A stretch of DNA of 64,000 nt from Channallabes apus (Eukaryota; Chordata; Actinopteri; Siluriformes; Clariidae): the NCBI GenBank assembly GCA_030522415.1, contig CM060108.1, positions 52,926,452 through 52,990,451 of the forward strand, written 5' to 3'. Under the pieces are notes generated by a model that was given only the letters and a program-made list of their open reading frames with translations, was not told the origin of the DNA and ran no database searches. Below are positions 34,568 to 45,640 of the stretch, one piece after another. The translations under genes were made by a program, and so were the position numbers. The first letter of the stretch is position 1, and each line of letters opens with the position of its first letter.

Positions 34568-35143
34568 ATGTATGATAGAGACACTCTTGTTTCTATTGGT
34601 ACACAATGTACTCAGAATTTGACGTTTTTAACTCCGGATCCGAGCTGGCTGAGTGAGATCCAGAGGGAGAACAAAGGATGCAACGCAAAGTGGCTGAGAG
34701 CTCGTGCACACCGCACACCACTGCATAGCATCCTGCTCGCCAATGTCCAGTCACTGGAGAACAAGCTCGATGTCCTCAGGGCCAGGGTAAAGTTCCAGAG
34801 AGACATTCAGGATTGCAACCTCCTCTGCTTCACCAAGACATGGCTGAACCCAGTGGTGCCGGACCACACCATACAACCATTCGAGTTCTTCTCGGGTCAC
34901 TGCATGGACAGGACATCGGACTCGGGGGAAGTCAAGGGAAGGCTGCGTGTGTTTAATGGTGAACAACAGCTGGTGCAACAGTGCGAGTGTTGTTCCTCTT
35001 ACATGCTCCTGCTCACCCAAACTGGAACTACTGTCCATCATGAGTCATCCTTTTTACCTTCCTTGGGAGTTTACATCGGTCATGAGCGCAGTAAATATTC
35101 CACCACAAGTGGAAATGGACACTGCCTTATGCTAGCTGTATGA
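34568..35143 (+). pseudogene. LINE endonuclease N-terminal fragment (copy B)
   Basis: The frame opens with SILLANVQSLENKLDVLRAR and LCFTKTWLNPVVPDHTIQPF, matching the start of an APE-type endonuclease, where the Asn of NVQSLEN and the residue before TW are active-site positions. Here the usual Glu of TETW is Lys (TKTW), so even this part would be inactive. After about residue 125 the frame shifts away from the endonuclease. Confidence 0.7.
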
Positions 35144-35640
35144 GGCACTCACACAGCACCAGACACAACACCGGGACACTGAGGTGTGGCGGGAGACTTT
35201 AAAAGTGCCAACCTCAAACATGCAGCACCGAACTTTAACAACACATCACCTGCCCCACCAGGGGTGAGAGGACACTCGATCATTGTTATACTACGGTCAA
35301 AGACCTGTCCACGCTGCCATCTTCCTCATGCCAAAATACAAACAAAGGCTCAGACAGGAAGTTCTGGTTCAGAGGGAGGTCGTGCGCTACACAGACCAAT
35401 CGGTGGCCGAGTTACAGGACGCACTCGATGATGCAGACTGGGACATGTTCTGAAACAGCTCCGATGACATCAGCATGTTTACGGAAGCGTTTGTGGGATT
35501 CATCACGAAACTAGCAAATAATACCATGGAAAAAATGACTATCAGAACGTTTTCCAATCAGAAGCCATGGGTGGATAAAACCATCCGCGACTCTGAGTTC
35601 TTACACCGCGGCCTACAACACAGGACTTGCGTCAAGTGAC

Positions 35641-36444
35641 ATGGACCCATACAAGGCTGCATCATACAACTGTCGGAAAGCAGTGAAAGAGGTGAAGCAG
35701 CGCTACAGGAGGAAACTAGAGTCACAACTCCAACAGAGTGACTCTAGGAGCCTGTGGCAGGGACTAAGGACAATAACGGACTACAAAGCACCAACATCCG
35801 GTATGACGAAGGCAGCCGTGACTCTGGCAGACGAGCTGAACACATTCTATGCTCGCTTCGAGGCTGCAGACAGGAAGACACTGCCAGTACCAGAAACATG
35901 TTCATCATCTCCGAGCATGATGTGGGGAGAGCCTTCAGGAGAGTGAACACCAGGAAAGCAGAAGGACCAGACGGCATCTCAGGTTGAGTCCTCAGAGCCC
36001 GCACAGACCAGCTAGCACCTGTGTTCACAGAGATATTCAACCTCTCCTTATCTCAGTCGGTGATCCCCACATGCTTCAAAAAATCCATCATTGTTCATGT
36101 TCCAAAGAAACCCCATCCTGCTTCCCTCAACGACTATCGCCCTGTAGCCATCAACTAAGTAGCAATGAAGTGCTTTGAACGGCTGGTCAGAGACTTCTAT
36201 CTGTCTATCTGGCTGGTCTATCTCTTCACTATCCGACACACTGGACCCATTACAGTTTGCATACCGCCCGAACCGCTCTACAGATGGTGCCATCTCTCAT
36301 CTCCTCCATACATCTCTCACTCACCTGGACACTAGAAGGGGGAAGTATGTTAAAATGCTCTTCATCGACTACAGCTCACCATTTAATACAATAATTCCCT
36401 CCACACTCACCACCAAGCTGGAGCACCTGGGACTCAGGTTGTAG
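35641..36444 (+). pseudogene. LINE linker and RT N-terminal fragments (copy B)
   Basis: PYKAASYNCRKAVKEVKQRY and SDSRSLWQGLRTITDYKAP match copy A closely. After frame changes, [20 protein letters not shown] and [20 protein letters not shown] give the RT fingers and the first catalytic Asp motif. Several stops lie between. Confidence 0.75.
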
Positions 36445-36747
36445 CGTGGCTACATAAAAGGGCATTTCAAATAGCAGGCTAATAATTAAGGAGCTAATGC
36501 TGCTGTTTTAGATGTCCCATGACAGTGTTCGAGTCCACCGGGGTTAAGCTCTCGCGAGCATGCGCAATCGCAGCGCGAGAGAACTAATAGTACTAAGAGT
36601 ACTAATAATTAGTACTAATTATTGTTGCGTCTTTACTTCTTTGACTACGATTGCGCAATACCAGAAGTGTCATTTAAAAACTCGTATTTTGATTCTCGAG
36701 CCTGTAGCATTGTAACTAGTGGTAATATAAAATCCAAATGTTACAAG
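36438..36747. mobile_element. Short (~310 bp) insertion in LINE copy B, possible non-autonomous element
   Basis: LINE sequence matching copy A stops at GGGACTCAG (36437) and resumes at CTCATCTCTGTGTCAGTGG (36748). The inserted block starts GTTGTAGCGTGG and ends TGTTACAAG, short imperfect inverted ends. It contains an 8-bp inverted pair, CTCTCGCG and CGCGAGAG. No coding sequence or clear family was recognised. Confidence 0.5.
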
Positions 36748-36815
36748 CTCATCTCTGTGTCAGTGGATCTCCAACTTCCTAACTGGCAGACCACAGGCAG
36801 TAAGGATGGGCGGAC

Positions 36816-37334
36816 ATGTCTAAGCCTCCCTTACTATCAGCACTGGAGTCCCGCAGGTTTGTGTTCTTAACCCCCTGCTGTACTCTTTGTACATGTACGA
36901 TTGCGTGGCCACTACCAACTCCACCAACGTCTGACGACACCGTCGTGGTTGGCCTGATCACGCACAACAATGAGACGGCCTACCTGGAGGAGATTGTAAA
37001 TCTGGAGAAATGGTGCCAGAGGAACAATATCCTCCTGAACGTCGGCAAGACAAAGGAACTGATAGTGGACTTTAGTACAAAGCAGGAGAGGAACTACCAG
37101 ACCCCCATCATCAACAGGAGCCCAGTGGAGAGAGTGGACAGCTTTCGATACCTCAGTGTTCACATCACACAGGACCTGTCATGGTCCTGTCACATCAACA
37201 CCATGGTGAAAAAGGTCCGACAGCGTCTGTACCACCTCAGGTGCTTGAGAGACTTCAGACTGCCCTCTAAGGTGCTTAGGAACATTTACTCCTGCACCAT
37301 AGAGCGCATCCTGATGGGAAACATCACGACCTAG
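36816..37334 (+). pseudogene. LINE RT C-terminal fragment (copy B)
   Basis: SDDTVVVGLITHNNETAYLE, GKTKELIVDFSTKQERNYQT and VDSFRYLSVHITQDLSWSCH align with copy A. A small deletion removed the first half of the FADD motif. Beyond 37334 stops interrupt the C terminus, which continues in pieces to about 37620. Confidence 0.8.
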
Positions 37335-37853
37335 CACGTAAACAACACCATGCAGGACAGACGAGCTCTATAGAAGGTTGTGCTGAGCGCATCATCCACT
37401 TCGAGCCCCCTGACCTGCAATCGATCTACAGCTAGCGGTGCTGGACCAAGGCCAGGAAGGTCGTGAAGGACCTCAGCCATCCCCGCAATGGACAGTTCTG
37501 TCTATTGCGATCTGGAAAGCGATTCCGCTCGCCGAAGGCCAACACAGAGAGACTGAAGAGGAGCTTCTTCCTGCAGGTGATACGGGCTCTAAACCACAAC
37601 ACAACACAGGACTAATACCATTTTCAAAACATCCACTATCATGACATTTTCTCTTGCACTCATCCTGGACACTCATGTACTTATGGACACATTCATGCAC
37701 ACTTCATATTTATGTGCACAAGTCACTTTAATAATAAGTCACTTTCATGCATATTTGCACCACCCCCAGTAATTTTTCTTTATTTTTCTATATTTCTATT
37801 GCGCACAGTATTTTTGTTTTTAATTGTATATATAAATATATACACACACACAC

Positions 37854-38362
37854 ACACTACCATTCAAAAGTTTGGGGTCACTTGCAATTGTCTTTGTTTT
37901 TGTTTAGTGATTTATTTTCTACATTCTACAACAATACTGTGGATTTTAACACTATAAAATAACACATATGGAATTAGGTAATTACGTAACAACAAGAAAA
38001 ACAGCAGTTAGTTGTTATTGTAAGACATAGAGGTCGGCCTTTCTGTAATAGTTCCTGCAAGAACAGTATTGTCAAGTGCATTTGCAAAATCCGTCCAGCA
38101 CCATAATGAAACTGTCTCTCATGAAGGCCGTCCCAGGAGGACGAGACCAAAACCTCCCTCTGCTGCAGACGAGAAGTTCATTTAGAGTTATCAGCCTGAA
38201 AAATGACCAATTAACAGCAGCTCAGATTAGAGGCGTTATGAAGTCTTTACAGAGCAGAAGTAGCAGAAACATCTCAATATCAACTGTTCAAAGGAGATTC
38301 ATGCAGTTTTTGGACGCCTTCAGCATAACTTTACAATGTAGAAAAAACTTTCTTTTTACCTT
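37854..38362 (+). mobile_element. Deleted Tc1-like element inside LINE copy B 3' region
   Basis: It begins with ACTACCATTCAAAAGTTTGG, the terminal repeat of a fish Tc1 family, next to a TA/CA run. In the middle, 38076-38300 encodes a transposase DNA-binding segment (RPRRTKTSSA in part, LKNDQLTAAQIRGVMKS, ISISTVQRRF). The right side ends near TTACAATGTAGAAAAAAC without the full outer repeat. The catalytic domain is missing. Confidence 0.7.
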
Positions 38363-38539
38363 GCTAAAATAATTTTTTTTCTATGATTTTATTTTTTACT
38401 GTATTTCTTTTTTATTCATATTTATAAATAAGCTTTTACTTTTAAGGTCACTGGCGGTCGTGTAAGCATTTCACTGCATATCGCACTATGTATGAGTGTG
38501 TATGTGACAAATAAAAGTAGAATTTGAATTTGAAAAAGA

Positions 38540-38861
38540 ATAGAGAGCAAGAAAAAGAAAAAGAGGAGAATGGAAAAGGAGATAGTATAGAAAAGAAAGA
38601 GATTGGGAAATGGAGAGAAAAAAAAACAAAGACAAAGCAAAAGATTTTGTGTTACTCTCGAGGGAACAATTTGGTCCTCAGTTCAGGTTTAACTCTGCCC
38701 ACATTGTGTGGATTTAACCTGAGCCAGCCAATCACAAGCGTTTATTTACACATCAAAGGTATTTACATATTTATTTATTCAATTATTTCAATTATTTATA
38801 TATAATTCAAAACACACACACACTTGATGGAATGACAGACACACTAAAAGAAAAGAAGCAT

Positions 38862-38903
<42 letters not shown>

Positions 38904-40365
38904 CTCCATGCCCGAGGCTCACTGACCTGTAGAAGTGGCTAATAGCGCTCTGTGCTAACTCCTGTGGGAATCAATGCACTCTTTCTCCATCTCTCTCCTC
39001 AGTTCTGAAACTGTAGACACTAATGGGCCAAACATTAAACATAATACTGGTGTGACCAGCTCGTCAGAGTGTGTTACCCATATGTGTGTGTGTGTGTGTG
39101 TGTGTGTGAGAGACTGACAGAGAGATTGGTTAAAGGATTAGCCACACACACACACATTTGTGTGTACATGTGACACTGTGTCTCACCTGAACTGAGATAC
39201 TGAGACATCTCATTATCATTTCTCCACTGTGGGCGTGTCCCAAACCACACACCCTATTTACTACGTATATAGTCCACATAAACACCATCATTGCTCCACT
39301 GTGGGCATGTTCTAAACCACACACCATATTTTCTAAACTCACGATGATTGGTGATGATGATGATGATTTGTGATGATGATGATGATGATGATGTAAAGTG
39401 GTCATTTTTGGGGCACCACACATGTGAACCCCTGGGTGAATATGAGGCCCATGCTGAATGGAACAGTAGGAGTTAACACATGGTGTGAAGTACACAAATC
39501 AGCTTAGCAAGGCTAATCCTAGATATGTGCTGCTAATCAGATGGAACAGGCCAGTAACTGGCACTGACATCATGGTGCCAGCCTCAAAGCCATAGATCTG
39601 CTAATGGTGCAATGGGAAACCTTCGACCTGTGCTGGTTACCAATGAGATTTGCCACTACGAGAATGCTAATGCTAACATCACTAATAGTATTTAGATGCC
39701 TGTGATGTTGGGTCACTGCAGCTGTTGTGCTCCACACAGAAATGGGTTCTTGCTTTGCTCCAAAATAAACAGTGATCAGAGGGTCAGGGACTCACACTGC
39801 CACCCCTAGGCCCTCCAGCCCCCACTGTGCTCCTGGGCATATATCATGGCTGACTCTGTGCTTTGACTCCCAGTTTCCTAACAGCTGTAGACAGGAGAGT
39901 GACGGACCATGACTATAACCAGGCAAGTTTTTCTACCCTTCCATGTGCAAGGCTTTGAACTGAATGAGTCTAAAACTTTGAGTGTCTTTGCCTCGGGAAT
40001 GGCAGTATGGACCAGGACCTGAGGCGGTTGATTGGCAGCTGCTCAGATTGACACACGCCTACAGAATGAATAAATAAACGAGTGTTAAAATGGGAATATG
40101 CGCTGGGTTTAGCAGCGCTGAGCTTTCGCGGGAGCTTTAGTGGAAGCCGATACGCTCTGTAAGCCGAGCCGTGTTGCTACAAGAGTCTCGAGAAAGGTCA
40201 AACGCCAGCGGTGTGTGTTTTCTCCCGGCTCCCAGCGGTGTGTGTTTTCTCCGGGCTCCCAGAGGTGTGTGTGCGAGCAATCAGAAGCGACGACACTGAT
40301 GCCAACCGTTCAATTTAGAGACGAGACAAAGAGGCCCTTATGATGCTGCCAGTCTGAACAATATC

Positions 40366-40398
<33 letters not shown>

Positions 40399-40631
40399 CA
40401 GTGAGACAGGGGACCAGAGGGAAATGGTGTATCAGAGAAAACCAAATATCAGGAGTTTTAATTACAGATAAGTGAAAGTGAGCTGGAGGACGAGCCGTCA
40501 CTGACTCGGCACTGAGGAACACTGATTAAAGCAGCTAATATAACTGATATTTACAGACAAAGCTGTCTGTCTGCCTGTCTGCCTCTATCTGCGATAATGC
40601 ACACCCACTCTGTCTCACTCTACTGCTACCA

Positions 40632-40694
<63 letters not shown>

Positions 40695-41160
40695 GCACCC
40701 CTGCCTTTTTATAAGCTATACCATAATATGTCATAACCACTAGAGCTTCACATTGTAAGGTAAGTCTCCTGGGATAAGCTCCACGCCCGCCGCAACCTTG
40801 AATACAGGATAAACATATAGATGATATTAGCAATTCTAAACAAAACAGCATCATGGCTAATGAATAATGGCTAGGTTTGCATTATTTGTTTTTTACCAAC
40901 TACTGGCGAAACAACAAGGCTGAAAATTATGATTTACACCATAACAGTAAGGACCTAGAAATGTCCTCAAGTCACCACACCCCTCATCCAAAAGCCTGCA
41001 TGGTAAAGACCCTTGTTTTAAAGTCAATTTGATAATCTAATCATACTTTAAGCTGCCAGAGCTCAGGCACTAACCTGTGCTTTGCATTACTGTCTGTTTA
41101 GAGGTCTGGCCATGATCTTCTGTGTCATCCAGCCTCCCATAAGACAATGTTAAGCATTGA
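38540..41160. other. Unassigned stretch with simple and short tandem repeats
   Basis: GT runs at about 38862-38900 and 39083-39108, a GAT run at about 39350-39394, an ~85-bp imperfect duplication at about 39215-39340, a 27-bp duplication at about 40208-40262 and a CA run at 40369-40397. A SINE-like fragment lies near 39790-39890, and a minus-strand piece of the 6822-type repeat near 40755-40825. No gene was recognised. Confidence 0.5.
40633..40693. repeat. (GT)n microsatellite
   Basis: About 60 bp of pure GT. Confidence 0.97.
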
Positions 41161-41460
41161 GGTACAGTAGGAAGCTCAGTGTTTATGACATGGAACTCCT
41201 GATCAGAAGGCCCCAGGATCAAATCCAAGCACCACCATGTTTCCTACTCATATACACAATGTGGCATCAGTAAGTTTCAGGAATAGGTTTGTAACACACC
41301 AACAGATGCACGCACAATCATAGGGAGCACTGACCTTCATAAGTCAGTGTGTCAAAAGACAAGAGTTCTGTGTACATTGGGAGCCGTGCGGCTGGTGCTA
41401 TTCTGACAATTTCTGTTATTTAATTATGGACACCAATGTGAAATTATAGGTATATTGTTC

Positions 41461-41615
41461 AGGAGTAGCTTAGTGGATAAGGCTTTGGACTACGGTTTAG
41501 AAGGTCCCAGGTTCAAATCCCAGGACCTCCCTGTTGGGCCCTTGAGCCTTAACCCTCAACTGCTCAGATGTATGATGAGATAATAAAAAAAAATGCTCTG
41601 GATAACGTGGAAGTG
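41461..41615 (+). mobile_element. tRNA-derived SINE (same family as 1656), truncated
   Basis: AGGAGTAGCTTAGTGGATAA is the A-box side, GGTTCAAATCCCAGG the B-box-like part, then CTCAACTGCTCAGATGTATG and GCTCTGGATAACG. The tail is cut short. A second diverged head lies at about 41165-41245. Confidence 0.75.
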
Positions 41616-42346
41616 GAACAGTGGAAGAGCCCATCATCTCCATGACAGAAAAAGACGAGGCAGGTCTGCAGCTTGTGCATGCTCGTGGTCTTTTTTGACA
41701 TTTGTGGCATTGGGCATTTAGAATTGATTCCCAGGGGCCAGACAGTCAATAGAAACTTCTACTGAGGGAGTCTGAGGGAGCACGTATAGCAGGCACGTGC
41801 ACTCATAGGAGGCAGGTGAGGCAGTGCCTCACCTTGCCACCAGGGGCGGTAAAGGGCTCAACATGGTTTCCTCAGCTGTCACCATAAGTTGTTAAAAAAT
41901 GAATAATATAATAAAACATAATATAATATCTGTCCTGTGGTCTACAGTATGCTTTTAATGCAATTTTGGTGTGTTTCCTATACATTTGGATCATTTTCAT
42001 AGTCAAAATAGCTGTATTTCTTGTTCAAATAACAACGGGAGACGAGAATCATGGAGGCTGAGGCAGTGACAGGTAGTGCCTCTCAGCGCGTGCGTGTGAG
42101 AGTGTGCACCACTCACACACTGTACTGAGCGCGTGCAAACGGCGCGTGCTTGCAGTCAGCGGGAAAATACAGGCCTTGAGGCAGCCAGTACCTTTGCCTC
42201 AAAGATGGGGGCGATAGTGAGCCTGCGGCTAATAGTTCACGACACGAGTAAATGCGAGAGTAAATTAAGCAGAAAAAAAAGAAAAGAAAAACAACCAACA
42301 ACATTCGGTGCTAACGCGTTGCTATTTGGCTTTATTTTCCCTGAAA

Positions 42347-42546
42347 ATGGAGGATATAATCTCGAAGATAAGAAATTTTTCAAAACTTGACTTTCAGTCA
42401 AAGCAAGAAATCATAAGTAACTTACTTATGATTTCTTGCTTTGACTGAAAGTAAACTCAAAGAAAAAGACAAAAAGGAGGACTTCTACAACAAAGTCATC
42501 GAGATCTTCGTCCAGAAGGACAGGAGAATGGACTTCATTTACAAGT
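42347..42546 (+). pseudogene. Remnant hAT transposase ends joined through a palindrome
   Basis: From ATG at 42347 the frame reads MEDIISKIRNFSKLDF then QSKQEIISN, up to 42421, where the palindrome turns back. Past the palindrome a frame gives KEKDKKEDFYNKVIEIFVQK, then DRRMDFIYK and TAA, which resembles the C-terminal tail of hAT dimerisation domains. The catalytic core and zinc finger are gone. The assignment is by motif feel and would need a search. Confidence 0.45.
42390..42452. repeat. Perfect palindrome, 31-bp arms, 1-bp loop
   Basis: The left arm (42390-42420) starts ACTTTCAGTCAAAG and ends CATAAGTAA. The right arm (42422-42452) is its exact reverse complement, with a single C (42421) between. 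It lies within the hAT derivative. Confidence 0.97.
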
Positions 42547-42679
42547 AAAGGTAAGAATACTGCAGTGGTGTGTTTAAAATGTTATTAAATTTAATCAAGA
42601 ATGGGATAACAACCATGTATGCTTGTAAAGTCAGTGCCTCACCACCCCCAACCCTCACCGCACGTCACTGACGTATAGC

Positions 42680-44250
42680 AAAAGTGACCAGATCTGTGGC
42701 ACAGGAATTAAGTCAGAATGTACAGTAAGTCAGTCTGGATAAGGGTGTAAATGTACGTAAATGTGCGTATGGTGACATGTGATGGACTACTGTAGCATCA
42801 CATCCATGTTTCTCTTAGTGAGCTAGACAGTCAGTCAGAAAATAAAACTTTCTTGTTGTTATTTACACATACTGTATTTACAGGTTATATTTACTAAACC
42901 AGTGCAAGATATAAACCAGGAGAGATATAAATACCTCATGCACTGATGTGCACCAGATGTGGCCAGAAATACATGACTTGACGTACAGTATAAGAGCGTG
43001 ACAAAGTGGAGCAACCTGAGAATTTCTTCGCCTTTCTTTGTGGAACATGAGATTTAGCGCACCTATTGACCTATCACTCCTATCCTCTCATAATTCCTAA
43101 TCTCTGGCCCTTGAAATGCCGACACCTTTTAATAAATCTGGTCTGAGATGTGTTACAGTAGTTAAGATCTGGGATCTGATTCCGTGCTGAATTTTCAGAC
43201 AAAAGGAAACAACGAGAACATCTCGAAGACTATGGGAAGGACAACTCATCCGCATGGAAACCATCGATTTGATTGAAACCGAGACGCTACCCGAGTTTAT
43301 ACACACTTCAGGATCGCTTCCTTAACAGCAGATCATTCTCCAGATGCATGTTTCCGATCAGAGGCTTTCCCGGGACGGAGGAAAGCAGAGACGCACATCA
43401 AAACAGCCACTTAGCAAACCCGAAAAGCCCAGGGCCAGCTCTAATTTGTTTAAAATCGCTGTCTGTTTTTAAGTGGTGTGCGTGTGTGGGTGTGTGTGTT
43501 GGAGGCGCGCCCGCTGTACAGCATATATCTACACGAACAGCAGCTACTGGATGATTTCCTTTCGGTGGCTGGATCCAAACACGCAAGGCCGATTTTTTTC
43601 CATGCAAATGTGAAATTTATACAGGAAAAAGAAGTATGCAGTCTACTTGACCCAAAATTCACACACACACACACGCATACACACACAGGCTTTCCGCATG
43701 GAGAAAACACTTAAGACTGCCAGTAACTCATCTCAGCTTGGCTTTCAGTTCAAGATCTGGCCACTTCCATTGATATATTTATTTTCTGCTTGAAAGCATG
43801 TCATGATCAAACGCTTTTCCTTCATTCAATATGTCTTACATTAAATGTGATATTTACAGAAGGGTGTGTGGTGGAGCCATAACTTTCTGACCCAATATTT
43901 CTCATGACAAAAAGACATGCCTTAAGCCTTTTTTCAGATCAGTTATAATTTTCTTGCATGTTTTGGATTCACTGCAACCTTCTTCTGCCTGATCATCTTT
44001 ACTATTTACCTTTTTTTTTAATATACACCTTCAACATTTCTATCGGAACACCTACAGGAGTTATTAGTGATGTCATAAACAGCGCTCTTAAGCAACAACT
44101 TATGGGATATACTTTGGAATCATCTAAAATCCATGTTAGTGATTCAGCTGTTCATTCAGATAGAGGAGGAACAACACCTTATTAACAGACTTTATGTTGT
44201 TTGAACCCTCAATTTCACCTCCTGTATCCTGTATCCTGTGCAACTCAATC
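42680..44250. other. Unassigned stretch
   Basis: A SINE-tail-like bit (CTGGATAAGGGTGTAAATG) lies near 42732. Around 43190-43460 the base composition is more even, with many unique words, as in conserved noncoding DNA, but no frame is convincing. GT/CA runs occur at 43478-43500 and 43661-43687. Confidence 0.45.
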
Positions 44251-44257
44251 AACTGAC

Positions 44258-44351
44258 CTTTGCACATGAGGTCATGAGGTCCATCCACCTCGGTCCAGTT
44301 CACTTTTGGATGGCGAAAGGGCTGTTTATTAGTGGATCCCGGTGCCAAAAC
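44258..44351 (-). CDS. Possible exon of an unidentified minus-strand gene
   Basis: On the minus strand GGGTTTGTATGTAG (acceptor-like) precedes a 94-bp open stretch reading VLAPGSTNKQPFRHP then KVNWTEVDGPHDLMCK. It ends AAAG|GTCAGT, a good donor. The peptide has one potential N-glycosylation site (NWT). Composition and both splice sites fit a real exon, but no neighbouring exon was identified and I do not recognise the protein. Confidence 0.3.
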
Positions 44352-44359
44352 CTACATAC

Positions 44360-44845
44360 AAACCCAACCACAGAAGCAATTCAGTATGAAAACACGTGTT
44401 AACATTAAATCATCTTAAACAAATGACTGTTGCCTACGTTATCGCATCTACTAAATCATTTACAATTGCCTCTGAACCGTCCGTGTTGTTCTGTGCACAA
44501 ATGTCTAGCACAAGGCTGTATCCCAAACACCTCTAACCCCTGATCAAGTGCACTGCTTGTCATATAGAACAAAGGGATTGGACATTCTACAGAGCAGACA
44601 AGCTTGCCATTTAATACAATTCGAGATTCGAAAAGCACATCAAATTTCATAGCATCATCTCATCTGCCACATGATGAGCTAATGCTAACAGTAATGTGAG
44701 CAAATGCCACCAAATACAAGTGGAATCACATATTTGTACAGCATCTATGGTAACAAACTTCTGCAAATTAATATTATATTTATAATATTATAATAATTTA
44801 TGAAACCCACAATGACATACTGCACATGAAAATAGCAATTGATTG
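44360..44845. other. Unassigned stretch
   Basis: Nothing recognised. Confidence 0.5.
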
Positions 44846-45640
44846 ATGAGGTTCAATTCAATTCAATTCAATTTTATTTATATAGCGCTTTTAACAATGG
44901 TCATTGTCTCAAAGCAGCTTCACAAAAATTTAAGAAATTTAATTTAACAAAAAAAAAAAAAAAAAAAAATTTATATATATATATATATAGAATAATTATA
45001 TATAAAGTAATAAGTAAATAAATAAAATTATAATAGAAAATAAATAAATAAAAACAAATAATAATAATAATAATTATAGAAAAGAAAATAATTGGAATTG
45101 TGGATGTGTGAGAAAAATGTGCAGATAATAATGAGATGAATGAATGAAATGTCTCTGATGAGCAAGCCAAGGGTGACGGCGACGGTGGCAAGGAAAAACT
45201 CCCTGAGATGGCATTAGGAAGAAACCTTGAGAGGAACCAGACTCAACAGGGAACCCATCCTCATTTGGGCGATAACAGATAGAAATGATATAACATCTTG
45301 TGTTGTGCAGGTGAAAAATCAATATGACAGAAATTATTTAAATGGTCATGAAGACCAGTTCAGCATAGGGACGAGTCAGTAGGTGCAGAGGGCAGATGAG
45401 GTCTGGATCACTGGAAGCACAGGAGCAGCATGTGTAGCTCCAACCATCATAAAGCTGAATCCAGTTGGAGCTGGTCCTTCTCTGGGTGCCTCAGGAACCT
45501 CGCAGGGTCGGCCTTTGTCTACTGAAGCTGGCAAAATCTCCCGATGCCTCGGGATGGGTAGAGAAATACAGAACAGATGGGGAGAATTAGCGTAGTTGCC
45601 ATTCGGTATAGGTGTACTGGAGTATGAGTACTGGGATGAG

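Larger units (their letters stand above)
34568..38537 (+). mobile_element. CR1-type LINE, decayed plus-strand copy (copy B)
   Basis: It is related to copy A but longer at the 5' side. It keeps an endonuclease start (34568-34935: ILLANVQSLENKLDVLRARV, CNLLCFTKTWLNP). A linker and RT pieces follow (35641-35946, 36175-36444, 36816-37334), then a 3' untranslated region ending GTGACAAATAAAAGTAGAAT and TTGAATTTGAA near 38537. Stops, frameshifts and deletions occur throughout. The FADD box is damaged: only SDDTVVVGLI remains near 36935. A ~310-bp insertion (36438-36747) and a deleted Tc1 element (37854-38362) interrupt it. Confidence 0.85.
41790..42670 (+). mobile_element. Non-autonomous hAT transposon with 8-bp target duplication
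   Basis: The octamer ACGTATAG occurs on both sides (41782-41789 and 42671-42678), the 8-bp duplication typical of hAT elements. The ends are imperfect inverted repeats: CAGGCACGTGC at the left and, read inward from the right, CAGTGACGTGC. Both are followed by a GTGAGGCA-containing subterminal motif. The 881-bp body keeps what look like the two extremes of a transposase gene (from ATG at 42347 and up to TAA near 42546) with the middle replaced by a palindrome. Confidence 0.82.
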
